64,000 nt of DNA from an uncultured Pseudomonadota bacterium. GTDB lineage: Bacteria > Pseudomonadota > Gammaproteobacteria > Burkholderiales > SG8-39. Below the pieces are notes generated by a model, which did no database searches, was not told the DNA's origin, and saw only the letters and a program-made list of their open reading frames with translations. Both the position numbers and the translations under genes were made by a program. The DNA is taken from assembly GCA_903921325.1 (NCBI GenBank), contig CAIXPL010000016.1, positions 555,903 to 619,902 of the forward strand, read 5' to 3'. Below are positions 56,575 through 64,000 of this stretch, piece by piece; the stretch's first letter is position 1; every line of letters starts with the position of its first letter.

Positions 56575-58083
56575 ATGCACTATGTGAGTACGCGCGGGGG
56601 GGCCGCGCCGCGCAGCTTCACTGACATCCTGCTCGCCGGGCTTGCGCCTGATGGCGGCTTGTACGTGCCGCAGGTGATGCCACGGTTCAGCGCTGCCGAG
56701 CTTGCGCACCTGCGCACGCTCACCTATCCGCAGCTTGCCTTTGAGATCGTGTCGCGCTTTGCCCCCGAGTGGGATCGCGAGGACTTGCGTGGCTGCATCG
56801 AGCGGGCTTACCGCGCCAGTGTGTTTGGTGAGGCGGCGATCACTCCGGTGCGAACGCTGGAACCCGGTTTGCACTTGCTGCGTCTGTCGAACGGCCCGAC
56901 GCTTGCGTTCAAGGACGTGGCGATGCAGTTACTCGGTGAGTTGTTCGAGTCGTTGCTCAAAGCTCGCGGTGAAGGGCTCAATATCCTTGGGGCGACCTCC
57001 GGTGATACGGGGTCGGCGGCTGAATATGCCATGCGCGGCAAACAAGGCGTGCAAGTGTTCATGCTCTCACCGCACGGGCGCATGAGCCCGTTTCAAGCCG
57101 CGCAGATGTACAGCCTGCAGGACCCGAACATTCACAACATCGCCATCCGCGGTGTGTTCGACGATTGCCAGGATATCGTCAAGGCCATTGGTGCCGATGC
57201 TGCTTTCAAAGCGCAACACCAGATTGGCACGGTCAATTCGATCAACTGGGCGCGGGTGGCGGCGCAGGCGGTGTATTACTTCAGCGGCTGGTTTGCCACC
57301 ACCACGAGTAATGATCAGGCGGTGAGCTTTGTAGTGCCCTCGGGCAATTTTGGCAATGTGTATGCCGGCTGGATCGCGCACCAGATGGGCATGCCGGTGC
57401 GGCGTTTCATCGTGGCGACCAACGAGAACGATGTGCTCGATGAGTTCTTTCGCACCGGGCGTTATCGGGTGCGTGCCAGTGCCGAAGTGAGCCAGACATC
57501 CAGTCCGTCGATGGATATATCGAAATCATCGAATTTCGAGCGCTATATCTACGATCTGGTCGGGGCTGATGCGGGACGCTTGAGTGCCTTGTGGTCAGAG
57601 TTGGATCGCAGCGGGCAGTTCGATATAGCCGGGACTGATCTATGGCAGGCCGTGGTGCGAAGCCGCTTCGTGTCCGTGCGGACCGATCATGCGGGGCGTC
57701 TTGCCTGCATCCGTGCGGCGCGCGACCGGTATGGCGTGGTCATTGATCCGCATACCGCGAACGCGATGGCTGGAGCCTGGCGACTGCGTGAACCGGGCGA
57801 GCCGATGCTGGTGCTGGAGACCGCGTTGCCGGCCAAGTTTGCCGAGACCATTGAGGAGGCCCTCGGTGAGGCACCGCCACGGCCCGCGGGGTTCGAGCAC
57901 TTGGAGGCGGCACCGCAGCGAGTGACGGTGCTTGATGCCGATGCGGATGGCGTCAGACGTTATATCGCGGCGCATACCGAGCCGGTAGCGACTGGAATGG
58001 CATCAGTCGGCGCGGTGCAGACCGCAGCTGCACGGCGCCAATCTGCTCAGTTCTTGGTGGCAAAGCCCGGAGCGTCGCAGTGA
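56575..58083 (+). CDS. thrC: Threonine synthase
   Basis: A 502-residue type-II threonine synthase that converts phosphohomoserine to threonine. YVSTRGGAAPRSFTDILLAGLAPDGGLYVP is the usual start, the PLP lysine is in GPTLAFKDVAMQLLG (about residue 112), and the phosphate/cofactor loop is ATSGDTGSAAEYA. The C-terminal 25 residues extend past the usual end. It overlaps the DUF2237 gene by four bases. Confidence 0.97.
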   Translation: MHYVSTRGGAAPRSFTDILLAGLAPDGGLYVPQVMPRFSAAELAHLRTLTYPQLAFEIVSRFAPEWDREDLRGCIERAYRASVFGEAAITPVRTLEPGLHLLRLSNGPTLAFKDVAMQLLGELFESLLKARGEGLNILGATSGDTGSAAEYAMRGKQGVQVFMLSPHGRMSPFQAAQMYSLQDPNIHNIAIRGVFDDCQDIVKAIGADAAFKAQHQIGTVNSINWARVAAQAVYYFSGWFATTTSNDQAVSFVVPSGNFGNVYAGWIAHQMGMPVRRFIVATNENDVLDEFFRTGRYRVRASAEVSQTSSPSMDISKSSNFERYIYDLVGADAGRLSALWSELDRSGQFDIAGTDLWQAVVRSRFVSVRTDHAGRLACIRAARDRYGVVIDPHTANAMAGAWRLREPGEPMLVLETALPAKFAETIEEALGEAPPRPAGFEHLEAAPQRVTVLDADADGVRRYIAAHTEPVATGMASVGAVQTAAARRQSAQFLVAKPGASQ

Positions 58084-58460
58084 GCGAAGCGAGCGGTCTG
58101 TCCACTGAGAACAATGTATTGGGCGAGCCTTTGATGGCGTGCAGCTTTGCACCACTCACCGGGTATTATCGTGATGGCAGTTGTGCCACGCATGAAGAGA
58201 CCGATGTGGCCCACCTCGTGTGCGTGCGAGTGACAGCGGAGTTTCTGGAATACAGCGCGAGCAAGGGCAACGATCTGAGCACGCCACGGTCCGAATTGCG
58301 CTTTCGCGGTCTGGTACCCGGTGATCGCTGGTGTCTGCACGTGCTGCGCTGGGTCGAGGCATGGGAAGAGGGCAAGGCACCGCGGGTCGTGCTGGAGGCG
58401 ACCCACGAGCGCGTGCTGCGCTACGCACCGCTGGCCGCATTGAAGCGTCACGCGATCTGA
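58080..58460 (+). CDS. DUF2237 family protein
   Basis: A 126-residue protein of DUF2237, identified by NVLGEPLMACSFAPLTGYYRDGSC and HLVCVRVTAEFLEYSASKGNDLSTPR with LVPGDRWCLHVLRWVEA. The function of the family is unknown. It starts with GTG overlapping the thrC stop (GTGA), so it is likely co-translated with the threonine genes. Confidence 0.9.
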   Translation: MSEASGLSTENNVLGEPLMACSFAPLTGYYRDGSCATHEETDVAHLVCVRVTAEFLEYSASKGNDLSTPRSELRFRGLVPGDRWCLHVLRWVEAWEEGKAPRVVLEATHERVLRYAPLAALKRHAI

Positions 58461-58881
58461 CTTGAAGCACCCGGGCGCGACGAGCAGCGCCACCTGACTC
58501 AGCGGCTTGGTTCCGCAGTCATTCACCTTGCACACTGCGCACTCTTGATCTCACAGGGCGCGTGATTGCATGAGCATGGATCGCAGCAGGCATGTAGACG
58601 AGATTGCTACATCGGTGGAGCGGGACGGTGCATTGCCCATCCAGCCAGGCAGCGCTCTCTCTTTGGAGCAGCACTCTCGCGCGCGCTGCGATGACCGGAG
58701 CGCGTCGTGCACAGACAGCGGCTCCACGAATGACTGCCTTGTCGCAGTCGAGCAACATTGGGAGCGCGACTGGCATTGGGCATCGCTGCTCGGGGCCCTC
58801 CCTGGCGAAGCGTGGGACTTTGCCCGCTCGCGGCAACGAAGCCGCTGACTGCTAATTATCTGATGATGTAGACAGCAAATA
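58461..58881. other. 421-base stretch without a supported gene
   Basis: Several small frames exist on both strands (for example plus-strand 58570-58848) but none has a recognisable family, a good ribosome site or a clear coding bias over the others. No tRNA, strong hairpin or tandem repeat stands out. It divides the conserved thrC region from the accessory toxin-antitoxin region and may mark the edge of acquired DNA. Confidence 0.5.
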
Positions 58882-59607
58882 TCAAGCGCGATGTGACCAA
58901 TCCTTTACCGGAATGCGGAACCACGGCTCGGTGAGACCCCGCTGGATCTGAATCTCCTCATCAAGCAGTTCATAGCGCAGGTAAGACGCATGCGCAGGAT
59001 TGGATAACACTGCCGGATTGAAAATTGCCAACACCTGCCCGGTGCGATGCCGCGCCGAGCGCGTCAATACGCCGGGATGACCTTCATGGTGAATCTGCTC
59101 ACCGATGCGCTGACAGGTGCGATAGTCAGTCGGATGCACAAGCGATGGCACGCTTTGCACCAGCGTTCGTAAATCAATCAATGTCGCTTCCACGTCCACC
59201 CCGTACACCCGCTTGTGCGCCACTTGTCCCGGCTTGTTCAATTCCACATCCTGGAGCAATGCCCGGTACCAGTGGTACGCCGTCTCCCAGACCGCCGTTT
59301 CCACGCTGCGCGCGCCATACCACACCCCATAACGACCCGTCGAGTAGCGGCTCGCCTGCCAGTGCTCAAACGGCCAGGTCACCGCTGTTGCATATTCCGC
59401 CTCTTCAAAGGGACGCCGGATGATCGGCACTCCGGACACATACGCCCAGGGCTTTACCTTCGCCTCCCAACGCTGACCAATCGAGCGCAGCGACGCATCA
59501 GGAAAGGCTGTGTCGAGTGCGTCCTGCGATGGAATGCTGGTGGCGATCACCCGCGCTACCGATTCATCAATGCGCGCCAGACGGGCGCGTGAGAGCAGGT
59601 CGCTCAT
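58882..59607 (-). CDS. RES domain toxin-like protein
   Basis: A 241-residue RES-family protein, related to NAD-degrading toxins such as MbcT and Res. The Arg/Glu/Ser positions are suggested by ASRYSTGRYGVWYGARSVETAVWET (about residues 87-111) and by the late region QVLAIFNPAVLSNPAH. RES toxins deplete NAD and are checked by Xre/MbcA/ParS antitoxins. The ATG at 59607 overlaps the antitoxin stop (TAATG), fixing the start despite a longer open frame. Confidence 0.82.
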   Translation of the reverse strand: MSDLLSRARLARIDESVARVIATSIPSQDALDTAFPDASLRSIGQRWEAKVKPWAYVSGVPIIRRPFEEAEYATAVTWPFEHWQASRYSTGRYGVWYGARSVETAVWETAYHWYRALLQDVELNKPGQVAHKRVYGVDVEATLIDLRTLVQSVPSLVHPTDYRTCQRIGEQIHHEGHPGVLTRSARHRTGQVLAIFNPAVLSNPAHASYLRYELLDEEIQIQRGLTEPWFRIPVKDWSHRA

Positions 59608-60029
59608 TAAATCCCCCTCATGCGATCCAGATATAGCCTCACTTGCAACAGGCCCACAAATCCGCGCTGACACACCAGCTGCGCCGCGCTCGCGCCATTG
59701 AATGCCCTGTTCGGGAGCCGCATCCAGGCCGCCGCGGTTTCACGACTCTCAGGAAACAAAATGCGCAATGACGTGTTGATCGCAAAAACGTGCCCCACCC
59801 GTTCGAACTGATCAATGCTCGTGCCAATCGGACGCCCCTTGCGATACCCATTGAGCGACTCGCGATTGGTGCGCTGGAGACCAAGAATGGCTTGCTGCTC
59901 TTCCTGGCTGAGCGACCATTCATCGAGCAATCGCATAATTGCCTTTGCCGCCTCCGACTTCTCCGCATCGGTGAAATCGCCCTCATCAAGCGCCGCGGCA
60001 TGCTTCGTTGTCATCACTTGGCCCATCAC
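59607..60029 (-). CDS. MbcA/ParS/Xre-family antitoxin
   Basis: A 140-residue antitoxin with an N-terminal HTH-like part (MRLLDEWSLSQEEQQAILGLQ...ESLNGYRKGRP) and the MbcA/ParS/Xre C-terminal domain ending LPNRAFNGASAAQLVCQRGFVGLLQVRLYLDRMRG. It neutralises and co-regulates the RES toxin that overlaps its stop codon. Two starts are possible, 60029 and 60014. Confidence 0.85.
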   Translation of the reverse strand: MMGQVMTTKHAAALDEGDFTDAEKSEAAKAIMRLLDEWSLSQEEQQAILGLQRTNRESLNGYRKGRPIGTSIDQFERVGHVFAINTSLRILFPESRETAAAWMRLPNRAFNGASAAQLVCQRGFVGLLQVRLYLDRMRGI

Positions 60030-60110
60030 CCGCTTCTGCCGTATTCAGGTGTTCATTTCATCTGATTGGTTGGATATAGTCAAGTAATTGCCTATTCCCA
60101 ACATTTCGCG

Positions 60111-60152
60111 ATCGCGGTCTTGCCGGCGATTCCGGGTAGAAAAGACCGCGAT
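60111..60152. promoter_or_regulatory. 11-bp perfect inverted repeat between RES/Xre pair and orphan antitoxin gene
   Basis: ATCGCGGTCTT at 60111-60121 pairs with AAGACCGCGAT at 60142-60152 across a 20-base loop, followed by TTTC on the plus strand. It lies between the divergent Xre antitoxin and the 60192 gene. It could be an operator for either unit or a terminator reading rightward. Confidence 0.45.
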
Positions 60153-60191
60153 TTTCACGGACCCAGGGTGACTGAACGGACAACCATCAAC

Positions 60192-60644
60192 ATGGCAGTG
60201 GCTCGTCGCATGGCGAGGGCATCTGCGATTCTGGGCGCTTCAATCGTCGGACGGCCTGGGGGCTGGTCAGTACCGCTCAAGCTCGGCGCAGAGGAATGCC
60301 TGTTGGGCACCCACCGGGACAACAAACCGCGACTTTGGCGCAGCCTCGATCGATGCATCGAGTATGTGCGTACTGAACTGGGTATTCCGCGCTTTGATTC
60401 GCTTGATGCTACCCATTTTCAACTGGAGCCACGGACTCGCAACGCGCGAACCGACACCGCGCAACGCATGCGCCAAGCGCATGAAGCAATAACTCATGAT
60501 CAGTGGTTTCGTGGCGAGGTTGAAAAGAGCCTGATCGAAGCCAACGATCCTGCGACGTTCTGGGTAAGCCACGAGAATGCAAAGCGGGGTTGGGTTGAGC
60601 AGCGCGCATTGTTGGCAAATCGTGCGGGAAGTCATTCTGATTGA
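60192..60644 (+). CDS. Orphan antitoxin-like protein (PaaA2/ParD-like C-terminus)
   Basis: A 150-residue protein whose last 50 residues (HEAITHDQWFRGEVEKSLIEANDP...WVSHENAKRGWVEQRALL) resemble the intrinsically flexible helices of PaaA2/ParD-type antitoxins, and whose middle (PRLWRSLDRCIEYVRTELGIPRF) looks like a small DNA-contact domain. No RelE/ParE-type toxin gene follows; mutS faces it head-on 34 bases away. The ATG at 60192 is one of several starts in a frame open from 60066. It may be a remnant of a pair or a free-standing antitoxin. Confidence 0.5.
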   Translation: MAVARRMARASAILGASIVGRPGGWSVPLKLGAEECLLGTHRDNKPRLWRSLDRCIEYVRTELGIPRFDSLDATHFQLEPRTRNARTDTAQRMRQAHEAITHDQWFRGEVEKSLIEANDPATFWVSHENAKRGWVEQRALLANRAGSHSD

Positions 60645-60656
60645 AATGCGTATGGT

Positions 60657-60671
60657 TGCCAGCAGCGCTGG
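60657..60671. terminator. Short hairpin between convergent genes
   Basis: GCCAGC and GCTGGC form a 6-bp stem with a 3-base loop in the 33-base gap between the orphan antitoxin gene and mutS. There is no T-tract. Confidence 0.25.
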
Positions 60672-60677
60672 CCTTGA

Positions 60678-63281
60678 TCAATCAGTCGACGGGGTTGCAT
60701 CGCGCTTGAGGCGGTAGAGCACCTCCAGCGCTTCGCGCGGTGAGAGCGCATCGGGGTCGATTGATTCAAGCGTATCGAGCACCGGATGTCGTGCCGGCTC
60801 AGGTGCGGAGGGCGCCGCGGCAAACAAGTCGGTCTGTGGCCCGCGTTGCAGGCTCTGATCTTCCAGTTCCTGCAGTTTGCGCTTGGCCGCACGAATCACT
60901 GCGGCTGGCACCCCAGCCAATTGGGCCACCGCGAGTCCATAGCTTTGACTGGCCGGGCCTTCTTCCAGTGCATGCAGAAAGACGATCGAGTCGCGATGCT
61001 CGATGGCATCCAGATGCACATTGGCGATCTGGCGATACTCCTGCGCGAGTTGGGTCAACTCAAAATAATGCGTGGCAAACAGCGTCCAGGCGCGGCTGCG
61101 TTCGGCCAGATGACGCGCAATCGCCCAGGCCAGCGCCAGACCATCAAAGGTCGACGTGCCACGGCCGACTTCATCCATCAACACCAGACTCGATTCGGTC
61201 GCATGGTGCAGGATATTGGCACTCTCGGTCATCTCGACCATGAAAGTGGAACGCCCGCCGGCCAGATCATCAGCCGCCCCGATGCGCGTAAAAATCTGAT
61301 CCAGCGGTCCCAGGCGCATGCGCTTGGCAGGCACCGGGGAACCCACCTGGGCCATGAGCGCAAGGAGTGCGGTCTGGCGCATATAGGTCGATTTGCCGCC
61401 CATGTTCGGGCCGGTGATGAGCAACATGCGCCGGGTGGGGTTGAATCGGCAGTCATTGGCGATGAACTGGTCGACCTGATCCTCCACCACCGGGTGGCGG
61501 CCTTGTTCGATTTCAATCAGGGTCTCGGGCACGAGCTCCGGCATCACCCAGCTGCGTCGTTCCGCAATGATGGCCAGATCGGCCAGCACATCAAGCTGCG
61601 CCAGCGCATGGGCGATCGATTGGAGCCGCGGTACGTCAGGGGCCAGCGTGTCGAGCAACTCATCGTAGAGCGATTTCTCCAGGGCATGCGCGCGGTCGTT
61701 GGCTGAGAGCGCGCGGTCCTCGAAGGTCTTTAACTCCGGGGTGATGTAGCGCTCGGCATTCTTGAGCGTCTGGCGGCGTCGATAGTCAGCGGGGATGCGC
61801 TCGACATGGGCGTGGGTGACTTCGATGTAATAGCCATGCACCCGGTTGTATTCAACCTTGAGGCTTGCGATGCCGGTGCGTTCGCGCTCGCGTTGCTCAA
61901 GGGCCACCAGAAATTCACCGCCACCGTGCTGCAGGGCGCGCAGCTCATCGAGCGCGGCGTTATAACCATCGGCAATCACCCCACCATCGCGGATCATGCC
62001 GGCCGGCTCAGGCGCAATGGCGGCGGCCAGTACGCCACTGGCCGCAACTGGCTGGGCCAGTGATTGCCTGATCTCGCGAAGCTTGGGATCGTCACTCGCC
62101 TCGATCAAGCGTTGCACGGCGGGTAACTGCTCAAACGATGCGCGAAGGGCGGCCAGTTCGCGCGGGCGTACGCTTTTGAGCGCAATGCGCGCGGCGATGC
62201 GTTCAATGTCGGCCACCTGGCGCAGGGCTGCGCGCAGCGGGATCGATGGACCTAGCGCCCGGATCGCCTTTTGCCGGGCCTGTACCCGGGCGCGATCGCG
62301 TGGCGGGTGGTGCAGCCATTGGCGCAGCAGGCGTGAGCCCATGGAGGTCGCGCATTCATCGAGGAGGCTGAAGAGTGTGGGCGCGGGGGCACCGCGCAGC
62401 GTCTCGGTGATTTCCAGATTGCGCCGGGTGGCTGCGTCCATGCGCAGGTATTCGCTCTCGTCCTCGCGCGAAATGGCGGTCACATGTGAGAGGCCTTGCC
62501 CCTGGGTACGCTTGGCATAGCCGAGCAGGGCGCCGGCTGCGCTGATGGCTAGCGGCAGATCATGGATGCCGAAGCCCTCCAGCCCTTTGCTCGCGAACTG
62601 ATCGCACAGGGCGCGCTCGGCGCTGTCGCGATCGAAATGCCAGGTGGGCAGGTGGCTGCTGGCAAACCCGGAGGGCACGGTGATGTTTGAATCGTCGGCG
62701 CTCAGAATCTCGGCCGGTCCGATGCGCTCGAGCGTATTGGCGAGGCGCGCGAGCGGAATTTCAGCGGCGCGAAACACGCCACTGGTGATCGATAGCCAGG
62801 CCAGACCCGCAGTGGTGCGATCGACGGTAACGGCCAGCAGGATGTTGTCCTGCTTTTCATCGAGGAGCGAGGCATCGGTGAGCGTGCCCGGGGTGACGAT
62901 ACGAACGACTTTGCGCTCGACCGGGCCTTTGCTGGTGGCCGGATCACCGATCTGTTCGCAGATCGCAACCGACTCACCGAGCTTGACCAGTTTGGCGAGA
63001 TAGCCATCGAGGGCATGAAACGGCACCCCGGCCATCGGGATCGGGGCGCCGGCCGACTGGCCGCGTGCGGTCAGGGTGATGTCGAGCAGGCGTGCGGCGC
63101 GCTCGGCATCCTCGTAGAACAGCTCATAGAAATCACCCATGCGATAGAGCAGCAGCGTGTCCGGATGCGCGGCTTTCATGCGCAGGTACTGCTGCATCAT
63201 AGGCGTATGTTGGGTATTCTGGGCGTTAGCCAAGGCCTTGTCAGAATGCACGTTTTTTTCTATAAGGTCTTGTCTTTTCAC
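60678..63281 (-). CDS. mutS: DNA mismatch repair protein MutS
   Basis: An 867-residue mismatch-recognition ATPase. The mismatch-reading motif is [16 protein letters not shown] (Phe-x-Glu form GDFYE near residue 49). The ATPase has [34 protein letters not shown], and [22 protein letters not shown]. The frame starts with a GTG at 63281 without a ribosome site. Its first 27 or so codons are AT-rich and not conserved, and the family core starts at [17 protein letters not shown]. The true start may be internal. It is divergent from an integrase fragment. Confidence 0.96.
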   Translation of the reverse strand: MKRQDLIEKNVHSDKALANAQNTQHTPMMQQYLRMKAAHPDTLLLYRMGDFYELFYEDAERAARLLDITLTARGQSAGAPIPMAGVPFHALDGYLAKLVKLGESVAICEQIGDPATSKGPVERKVVRIVTPGTLTDASLLDEKQDNILLAVTVDRTTAGLAWLSITSGVFRAAEIPLARLANTLERIGPAEILSADDSNITVPSGFASSHLPTWHFDRDSAERALCDQFASKGLEGFGIHDLPLAISAAGALLGYAKRTQGQGLSHVTAISREDESEYLRMDAATRRNLEITETLRGAPAPTLFSLLDECATSMGSRLLRQWLHHPPRDRARVQARQKAIRALGPSIPLRAALRQVADIERIAARIALKSVRPRELAALRASFEQLPAVQRLIEASDDPKLREIRQSLAQPVAASGVLAAAIAPEPAGMIRDGGVIADGYNAALDELRALQHGGGEFLVALEQRERERTGIASLKVEYNRVHGYYIEVTHAHVERIPADYRRRQTLKNAERYITPELKTFEDRALSANDRAHALEKSLYDELLDTLAPDVPRLQSIAHALAQLDVLADLAIIAERRSWVMPELVPETLIEIEQGRHPVVEDQVDQFIANDCRFNPTRRMLLITGPNMGGKSTYMRQTALLALMAQVGSPVPAKRMRLGPLDQIFTRIGAADDLAGGRSTFMVEMTESANILHHATESSLVLMDEVGRGTSTFDGLALAWAIARHLAERSRAWTLFATHYFELTQLAQEYRQIANVHLDAIEHRDSIVFLHALEEGPASQSYGLAVAQLAGVPAAVIRAAKRKLQELEDQSLQRGPQTDLFAAAPSAPEPARHPVLDTLESIDPDALSPREALEVLYRLKRDATPSTD

Positions 63282-63354
63282 AACTTTTAGGCCTTCACTG
63301 CCACCAAAATTGGGCTAGTCTGGACGAGCTTTTGCAAGTGCTTGCCGGCCAGTT

Positions 63355-63415
63355 CAGTGTAGGTGGCAGTGTAGGTCGCCCAACATGGAGGTGGTATGGC
63401 AAAACGACCTACACT
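63355..63415 (+). promoter_or_regulatory. Palindromic and direct-repeat DNA over the integrase start
   Basis: AGTGTAGGTCG (63368-63378) is the exact inverse of CGACCTACACT (63405-63415), spanning the integrase ATG at 63396. A direct copy CAGTGTAGGT also occurs at 63355-63364 and 63367-63376. Such repeats near integrases can be arm-type binding or autoregulatory sites. Confidence 0.5.
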
Positions 63416-63887
63416 AAATTCCGCCCCAAACGGGCGCAGCCCCCTTACACCCGTCATTATCGCCGACCTGGCTCCCGGGGAGGAGCGCGGCGACGCCCAG
63501 TGCCCTGGACTCCGAGTTCGGGGCCTGTCGTCGGGCAGGAAAGTCTTTTTCTACCGCTATCGTGGCACCGACGGAGCCTTGCGGGAAATCGGGCTTGGCC
63601 ATGTCGGCCCTCTCACGCTCGCCAAGGCGCGGGACGCGGCACTGAAGCTGCGAGTGGAGCGCGACCAGGGAAAGGACCCGCAACTCGAAAAGCGCACGCA
63701 GCGACTTGAAGCGGCGCGCCAGCGCGAGGAGGAACGCAAGGCGGCGTATACCGTTACCAATATGTGCGAAGAATACTTCCGCGAGGTTCTTCCAAACCTC
63801 AAGCGCGGAGACGAGGCCAAGCGCCTGCTGCGCGTCGATTTCATGCCCTTCTTCGGGGATACCCACCGCCGCGCGTTCCGTGCGTGA
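63396..63887 (+). pseudogene. Tyrosine recombinase/integrase N-terminal fragment (DUF4102 arm)
   Basis: A 163-residue frame with the DUF4102 N-terminal arm of P4/CP4-type integrases: TPVIIADLAPGEERGDAQCPGLRVRGLSSGRKVFFYRYRG, GLGHVGPLTLAKARDAALKLR, then the start of the SAM-like core domain (YTVTNMCEEYFREVLPNLKRGDEAKRLLRVDFMPFFGD). It then breaks off at THRRAFRA followed by a stop. The catalytic domain with the Arg-His-Arg-Tyr residues is missing, and none of the remaining 110 bases continues it in any frame I could follow. The break may mark a junction. It starts with a GGAGGTGG ribosome site. Confidence 0.75.
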
Positions 63888-64000
63888 GAGGCGCCTCCAC
63901 GCGCGACCGCGGATAAGGCCTGCTCTGTCCACGTCAGGTTTTCGGTGTGCGTGCCGCAAGACCCATGGCCGGCTCAAGCGCAGAGCGGATTCGCGTGACC

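Noticed and set aside
55453..56874. 473-codon antisense frame opposite hom and the start of thrC
   Set aside because: It spans two real genes on the other strand and shows only His/Arg-rich shadow composition.
58570..58848. Small plus-strand frame after the DUF2237 gene
   Set aside because: Overlapping frames on both strands are equally plausible; no family, no good ribosome site.

Overview
The window reads as a chromosomal segment of a high-GC betaproteobacterium, most likely of the order Burkholderiales. The support is gene order (ndk-rlmN-pilF-rodZ-ispG-hisS-yfgM-bamB-der-hfq-hflX-hflK-hflC-DUF2065-hisZ-purA; rpsF-priB-rpsR-rplI-dnaB; alaC-hom-thrC), a HisZ-type histidine enzyme, a Bug-family solute receptor and a split ArnA. 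The genus cannot be fixed from sequence reading alone.

Layout. (1) 1-7898, minus strand: a tightly overlapping operon with a complete LivHMGF-type ABC uptake core, a polysaccharide-deacetylase-fold amidohydrolase, and an ATP-dependent hydantoinase/oxoprolinase pair (HyuA, and HyuB running off the left edge). A divergent flavin-dependent monooxygenase-like gene and an AtzH/HpxZ-like gene follow. Together they suggest uptake and ring opening of a cyclic amide, imide or ureide. (2) 10066-12506: a TumE/TumA-like toxin-antitoxin pair, a WYL regulator, a degenerate repeat array and an unrecognised gene. (3) 12628-32409: housekeeping genes for fatty acid, tRNA, isoprenoid, cell-shape, outer-membrane, protease-control, histidine and purine functions, many overlapping by 1-11 bases. 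Several simple-sequence expansions occur here, in tilS, in rodZ and just upstream of ispG. (4) 32406-37764: a catabolic block (Bug receptor, Rieske oxygenase alpha and beta, D-2-hydroxyacid dehydrogenase, M24/creatinase-fold protein) coupled by overlap to the phosphoribosyltransferase gene and containing a 26-bp tandem array. (5) 37937-44361: tRNA-Leu, rnr, rlmB, the rpsF-priB-rpsR-rplI cluster (priB apparently starting with CTG) and dnaB. (6) 44481-53869, minus strand: phoH and bcp, then a complete L-Ara4N lipid A modification operon headed by an Mth938-like gene. (7) 53947-58460: alaC-hom-thrC and a DUF2237 gene. (8) 58461-64000: accessory DNA with a gene-poor stretch, a RES/Xre toxin-antitoxin pair, an orphan antitoxin-like gene, mutS, and a truncated tyrosine integrase with palindromic DNA over its start.

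The most notable items are the hydantoinase/transporter operon with unknown substrate, the Rieske block lodged between purA/phosphoribosyltransferase and tRNA-Leu/rnr, the two short-repeat arrays abutting gene ends, the hexanucleotide tract before ispG, and the damaged integrase beside mutS. I found no CRISPR array, no rRNA operon and no intact transposase.
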